Position numbers and translations under genes: made by a program. DNA of 64,000 nucleotides from Ailurus styani (Eukaryota; Chordata; Mammalia; Carnivora; Ailuridae): NCBI GenBank assembly GCA_002007465.1, contig LNAC01001928.1:1-64000 (forward strand). Direction: 5' to 3'. The notes below the pieces were generated by a model. That model saw only the letters and a list, made by a program, of their open reading frames with translations. It was not told where the DNA came from and did not search any database. Shown here in pieces: positions 58,771 to 64,000 of the stretch; the stretch's first letter is position 1; each line of letters begins with the position of its first letter.

Positions 58771-59291
58771 TAGATATAGGCTTCAAGGCAATCCTTTTAC
58801 CCTATTCAATACTACCCCTATATATAAACCAGTTTTAATTTCCCTATATCCCTGGAAAGTTGAATCCATTCACAAAGATAATAAGATATACCCAGGAAGA
58901 ACTGAAATAACCTTCCTAAACCACATCGAGAGTTTATAACCACCTTCATATCTTATTCTTTTGTAAGTGTTTCTGTGTATTTGTTTTTATTTTTGTACTA
59001 TATAAATTTTATTCTTGGGATTCATTTTGGCATGGCTTTATCTTTTTTTTTAACTTTGGCTGGTCTTTTTGTTTGTTCTTTTTTGCTTTTGTACCTTATA
59101 AATCTTACTTTAGGGACTCATTTTGGCTTGGTTTTCTCTTTCTCTCTCTCTCTTTTTTTTTCCTTCAATTTTTCTTTTTTCTTTCTTTTTGGTGGTGACA
59201 TCTGATTGTTCCAAAACTTTCCAGGGTGCACCTTGCCTAGTTTGTAGTTGATATATTCCGCTATATATCCCGTCAAACACCCCTCAACAAA

Positions 59292-60201
59292 ATGACTAAA
59301 AGGAGGAACACCCAGCAGAGGAAAAATTCAGAGACAGTGTCCTCTGCCACAGGAGTATTGGATATGGGCATAAACATTATGTCAGAAATAGAATTTAGGG
59401 TAACAATCATCCAGGCAATGGTTAGAGTGGAGAAGATCATTAGTGGCAACATGGAATTTCTAAGGGCAGAAGTGAGAGGTGATCTGGAAGAAGTAAAAAA
59501 TATTATCAATGAGATTCCATCTAATCTAAATATTCTAACAGCTATGGTAAGTGAGGCAGAAGTTTAAATTAGTGATCTAGAAGACAAAACAATAGAAAAG
59601 AGGAATCAAGAGAAGGCCTGGAACAAACAGCTTAGAAGCCATGAAACAGAAATAAGGAAATAAATGATGCCATGAACTGTTCCAATATCAGAATTATTGG
59701 GATTCCTGAGTAGGTGGAGAAAGAAAAAAAATAGAAGATATAGTTGAAAAAATACTGGATGAAAATTTCCCTAATCTGGGGAATGGAAAAAGTGTTCGTA
59801 TCCTAGAGGCACAGACACCCCCCCCCAAGATTAATGAGTCTAGAAAGACCCCCCAGACACTTAATTGTGAAATTCAAGAATTATAAATTAAGACAGGAGG
59901 ACTTAAGGGCAGCTAATGGCAAGAGATTCCTTACACACAGAGGAAGGACCATCAGAATAACATCCGACCTGTCCACAGAAACTTGGCAAGCCAGAAAGGA
60001 CTGGTAAGACATATTCAGTGTGTTAAACTAGAAGAACATGCAGCCAAGAATACTTTATCCAGTAAGGCTGACGTTCAGAATGGATGGAGAGATAAAAAGC
60101 TTCCAAGACAGCCAAAGTCTAAAAGACTATGTGATCACCAAGACAACATTACATGAAATATTAAGGGAGGTTCTATAAAAGAAGAAAGAACCCAAGAGTG
60201 A
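59292..60201 (+). pseudogene. L1 ORF1, lineage B, broken
   Basis: The ATG at 59292 is kept (MTKRRNTQQRKNSE). The N-terminal ~90 codons are open and then stop at 59567, inside the coiled-coil part. The C-terminal domain is still recognisable (about 59985-60110, with MQPRILYPVRL-like wording), and the normal stop is at about 60199. The N-terminal third is not alignable by eye to lineage-A ORF1. Confidence 0.78.
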
Positions 60202-60432
60202 CACAGAAGAGAAAGTCACACAGACTATGCATAGAAACAAGGACTTCACAGGTAACACGATGTGAATAAAAACTTACCTTTCAATAATCACTCTCAACAT
60301 GAATGGCCTAAATTCTCCCATAAAAAGCACAAGGTTGCAGACTGGATAAAATGACAAGACCAGTCCAAATGCTTTCTATAAGAGATGCATTTTGAACTTA
60401 AAGATAAATCCAGACTGAAAGTGAAGGGATGA

Positions 60433-61243
60433 GAGTGATGATTATCAAGGTGCTGGAAGAGCTTGAAAAAAGCATGAAAGATAATAGAGAATCCCTCTCT
60501 ACAGAAACAAAAGCCCTTTCTTGAGAAATAAAAGAACTAAAATCTAACCAAGCTGAAATCAAAAAGGTAACAATGAGGTGCAAGAAGAAATGGAGGCTCT
60601 TACTGCTAGGATAAATAAAGCATAAGACAGAATTAGTGATTTAGAAGACAAAATGTCAGAGAATAAAGAAGAGGATGAAAAGAGAGACAAACAACTACTG
60701 GACCATGAGGGGAGAATTCGAGAGATAAGTGATACCATAAGACGAAACAATATTAGAATAATTGGGATCCCAGAAGAGGGAGAGAGAAAGAGAAGGGAAG
60801 AAGGTATATTGGAGCAAATTATAATACAGAATTTCCCTAATTTGGCAAAGGGAAAAAGCATCAAAATCCAGGAGGGACAGAGAAGACCACTCAAAATCAA
60901 TAAAAAGAGGTCCACACCCCGTCATCTAATAGTAAAACTTACAAGTCTTAGTGACAAAGAGAAAATCCTGAAAGCAGCTCAGGACAAGAGGTCTATAACA
61001 TACAATGGCAGAAATATTAGTCTGACAGCAGACCTATTCACAGAGACCTGGCAGGCCAGAAAGAGCTGGCATGATATATTCAGAGCACTAAATGAGAAAA
61101 ATATGCAACCAAGAATACTATATCCAGCTAGGCTCCCACTGAAAATAGAAGGAGAGATAAAAATCTTACAGGACAAACAAAAACTAAAGGAATTTACAAA
61201 AGCCAAGCCAGCCCTACAGTAAATACTGAAAGAGGTCCTCTAA
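60433..61243 (+). pseudogene. L1 ORF1, 5'-truncated, premature stop
   Basis: It lacks the first ~35 codons. The coiled coil has one early stop and a frameshift before 60653. From 60653 to 61222 a 189-codon frame covers the end of the coiled coil, the RRM (NIRIIGIPEEGE) and most of the C-terminal domain (PRILYPARL), then stops at 61220-61222 (TAA in place of CAGGAA), about seven codons early. Confidence 0.82.
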
Positions 61244-61321
61244 GCTAAGAGAACCTAAAGGAACAGAGACCAGAAAGAAGAGACACAATATACAGTAACA
61301 TTCACCTAACAGGCAATACAA

Positions 61322-64000
61322 TTGCTCTAAATTCATATCTCTCAATACTTACCTGGAGTGTAAATGGACTAAATGCCTCAACTAAAAGACACAGGGTATC
61401 AGAATGGATAAAAATAAACAAGACCCATTGATAGGTTGTCTAAAAGAAACTCATTTTACACGCAAAGACACCTCCAGATTTAAATTGAGGGGGTGGAAAA
61501 AAAATTTACCATGCCAATGGACAGCAAAGGAAAGCTGGAGTGGCAATCCTTATATCAGATAAATTAGATTTTAAGCCAAAGAATACAATATTATTAGGGG
61601 ACTTTAACATCCCCCTTACTGAAATGGACAGATCATCAAAGCAAAAGATCAACAAGGACATAAAGGCTTTAAATGACACCCTGGACCAGTTGGACATCAC
61701 AGAAATATTCAGAACTTTCCATCCCAAAACAACAGAATACACATTATTCTCTAGTGGACATGGAATATTCTCCATAATAAACCACAGATCATCAAAGCAA
61801 AAGATCAACAAGGACATAAAGGCTTTAAATGACACCCTGGACCAGTTGGACATCACAGAAATATTCAGAACTTTCCATCCCAAAACAACAGAATACACAT
61901 TATTCTCTAGTGGACATGGAATATTCTCCATAATAAACCATGTTCTGGGTCACAAATCAGGTCTCAACAGGTACCAAAAGATTGGGATCACTCCCTGCAT
62001 ATTCTCAGACTATAATGCTCTGAAAATAGAACTCAACCACAGGAGGAAAGTTGGAAAGAAATAAAATACATGGAGACTAAAGAATATCCTACTAAAGAAT
62101 GAAGGGTCAACCAGGAAATTAAGAATTAAAAAAATCATGGAAACAAATGAAAATCAAAACACAACAGTTCAAAATCTTTAGGACACAGCAAAAGCAGTCC
62201 TGGGAGGAAAGTATATAGCAATACAAGACTTTCTCAAGAAATAAGAAAGGTCTCAATTACACAACCTAACCCTACACCTACAAAAGCTAGAGAAAGAACA
62301 GCAAAGAAAGCCTATACCCAGCAGGAGGAGAGAAATCATAAAGATCAGAGCAGTAATCAACGAAATAGAAACCAAATGAACAGTGGAGAAATCAATGGAA
62401 CTTGGAGCTGGTTCTTTGAAATAATTAGTAAGATTGATTTACCCCTGGCCAGACTTATCCAAAAGAAAAGAGAAAGGACTGGAATTAATAAAATCATGAA
62501 TGAAAGAAGAGAGATCACAAGTAATATCAAAGAAATACAAACAGTTATAAATCATATTATGAGCAACTCTGCACCAGCAAATTTGACAATCTGAAAGAAA
62601 TGGATGCATTCTTAGAGAAAAATAAACTACTAAAACTGAACCAGAAAGAAATTGAAGACCTGAATAGACCCATAAACAGTAAGGAGATTGAAGCAGTCAT
62701 CAAAAATCTTCCAAGAAACAAGAGCCCAGGGCAAGACGGCTTCCCAGGGGGAATTATAGCAAACATTTAAAGAAGAATTAATACCTATTCTCCTAAAACT
62801 GTTCCAAAAAATAAAAATGGAAGCAAAACTTCCAAACTCATTTTATGAGGCAAGCATTATCTTGATCCCAAAACCAGGCAAAGAACTCATTAAAAAGGAG
62901 AATTACAGACCAGTATCCATGAAGAACACGGATGCAAAAATCGGCAACAAAATACTAGCCAATAGGATCCAACAGCAGATTCAAAGGATTATTCACCACG
63001 ACCAAGTGAGATTTATTCCTGGGATGCAAGGTTGGTTTAACATTCGCAAATCAAACAATGTGATACAAGACTTTAATAAAAGAAATAACAAGAACCATAA
63101 AATCATCTCAATAGATGCTGAAAAACCATTTGACTACAGCACACTTTCTTGATCAAAACTCTTCACAGTGTAGGCATAGAGGGCACATACTCAATATCAT
63201 CAAAGCCATCTACAAAATACCCACAGTGAATATCATTCTCAATGGAGAAAAACTGAGAGCTTTTCCCCTAAAGTCAGGAACACGACAGGGCTGTCCACTA
63301 TCACCAGTGCTATACAACACAGTACTTGAAATCCTGGCCTCAGCAAGCAGACAACAAAAAGAAATAAAAGGCATCCAAATCGGCCAGTAGAAAGTCAAAC
63401 TCTCACTCTTTGCAGATGATATGACACTTTATGTGGAAAACCCAAAGGACTCCACTCCAAAACTGCTAGAACTCATACAGGAATTTAGTAAAGTGTCAGG
63501 ATATAAAATCAATACACAGAAATCAGTTACATTTCTATATACCAACAGCAAAACAGAAGAATGAGAAATTAAAGAGTCAATCCCATTTACAATTGTACCC
63601 AAAACCATAAGATACCTAGGAATAAACCTAACCACTCAGGAAAACAGTATGGAAGTTCCTCAAAAAGTTGAAAATAGAGCTACCCTATGATCCAGCAATT
63701 GTACTACTGGGTATTTACCCTAAAGATACAAAGGTAGTGATCCTCAGGGGCACATGCACTGAATGTTTATAGCAGCAATGTCTACAATAGCCAAACTATG
63801 GAAAGAACCTAGATGTCTATCAACAGATGAATTGGTAAAGAAGGTGTGGTATATATATACATATATATACAACGGAATACTATGCAGCTATCAAATGAAA
63901 CTAAATCTTGCCATTTGCAATGACATGGATGGAGCTAGAGGGTATTATGCTAAGCAAAATAAGTCTATCAGAGAAATCAATTATCATATGATCTCTCTGA
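61322..64000 (+). pseudogene. L1 ORF2, disrupted, start codon lost
   Basis: The initiator reads TTG (61322-61324). The endonuclease has a 51-codon deletion and a 52-codon duplication in frame, leaving one open stretch, 61540-62064. Further downstream, frameshifts separate the linker (62376-62594) and the RT fingers and palm (62817-63390, with [14 protein letters not shown]). A TAG stands just before the FADDM segment (about 63388), and a large deletion removes most of the post-RT region. The last codons are cut by the window edge. Confidence 0.85.
61628..61939. repeat. Perfect 156-bp tandem duplication in the L1 endonuclease region
   Basis: Positions 61628-61783 are repeated without a visible difference at 61784-61939. 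The unit is 52 codons, so the frame is kept and the segment from [10 protein letters not shown] to FSIINH appears twice. No N lies at the junction. Other L1 copies have the unit once. Confidence 0.93.

Larger units (their letters stand above)
58628..60432 (+). mobile_element. L1 (lineage B) 5' UTR end, ORF1 and ORF2 start (part 2)
   Basis: It resumes the element cut at 54749: the rest of the 5' UTR, a (GATA)n tract at 58707-58770, ORF1 from 59292, the spacer, and about 200 bp of ORF2 (TCACTCTCAACATGAATGGC near 60285). It ends at about 60432, where a lineage-A L1 begins inside ORF1. Confidence 0.82.
60433..64000 (+). mobile_element. 5'-truncated L1 (lineage A), plus strand, runs off the window
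   Basis: It begins inside ORF1 (equivalent to intact-copy 38390) and reaches the last ORF2 codons at the window edge. It has a 153-bp in-frame deletion near 61580, a 156-bp perfect tandem duplication at 61628-61939, and a ~1.13 kb deletion near 63634 that joins the post-RT region to the C-terminus. It is otherwise close to the intact copy. Confidence 0.9.

Overview
The window is mammalian nuclear DNA from a carnivoran. The tRNA-Lys-derived CAN-SINE copies and the L1 3' ends are of carnivoran type. The SINE head wording ('GGCTCAGTGGGTTAAAGCCTCTGCC') looks like the musteloid/mustelid version rather than the dog, cat or bear/seal versions, so a mustelid is my best guess; this rests on remembered consensus and is not proven here. 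There are no prokaryotic features. Most of the 64 kb is LINE-1 on both strands, nested several layers deep, with at least nine SINEs, one probable ERV LTR, microsatellites, one olfactory-receptor pseudogene and one retrocopied nuclear gene for a mitochondrial protein.

Layout. 1-58: 5' tip of a minus-strand L1 lying mostly outside the window. 1154-6535: old full-length minus L1 with a SINE and a truncated L1 inside it. 6537-15925: a 5'-inverted (twin-primed) L1 split by a younger full-length minus L1 (7226-14295) that carries nine single-N positions and unmerged duplicated stretches. 15926-24228: an old plus L1 split by a 6.1 kb plus L1 of a second 5' UTR lineage (16272-22415) and by a young truncated minus L1 holding a 67-N gap. 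24229-35625: a patchwork of L1 5' UTRs, ORF2 pieces and SINEs. 36641-43370: a full-length plus L1 with both reading frames open, inserted in the tail of a SINE. 43389-47533: a quieter island with an OR2L-family receptor gene broken by one nonsense codon. 47534-51205: truncated minus L1. 51664-52521: probable ERV LTR plus leader. 53497-60432: second-lineage L1, split by a minus 5'-inverted L1, which is itself split by a UQCRC2 retrocopy (open 453-codon frame, perfect 21-bp target duplication), which is itself split by a SINE. 60433-64000: another plus L1 with a perfect 156-bp tandem duplication.

How the parts relate. The one element here that could still supply machinery is the L1 at 36641-43370: ORF1p (RNA-binding trimer) and ORF2p (endonuclease and reverse transcriptase), with all canonical catalytic residues visible. 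The SINEs and the UQCRC2 retrocopy have the target-site duplications and A-rich tails expected of insertion by that kind of machinery acting in trans. The nesting gives a readable order of events. I found no clearly new biological system. The best leads are the intact L1, a 239-codon antisense frame over its promoter, the intact UQCRC2 retrocopy with a long 3' UTR, the near-intact OR2L pseudogene, and two 5'-inverted L1s.
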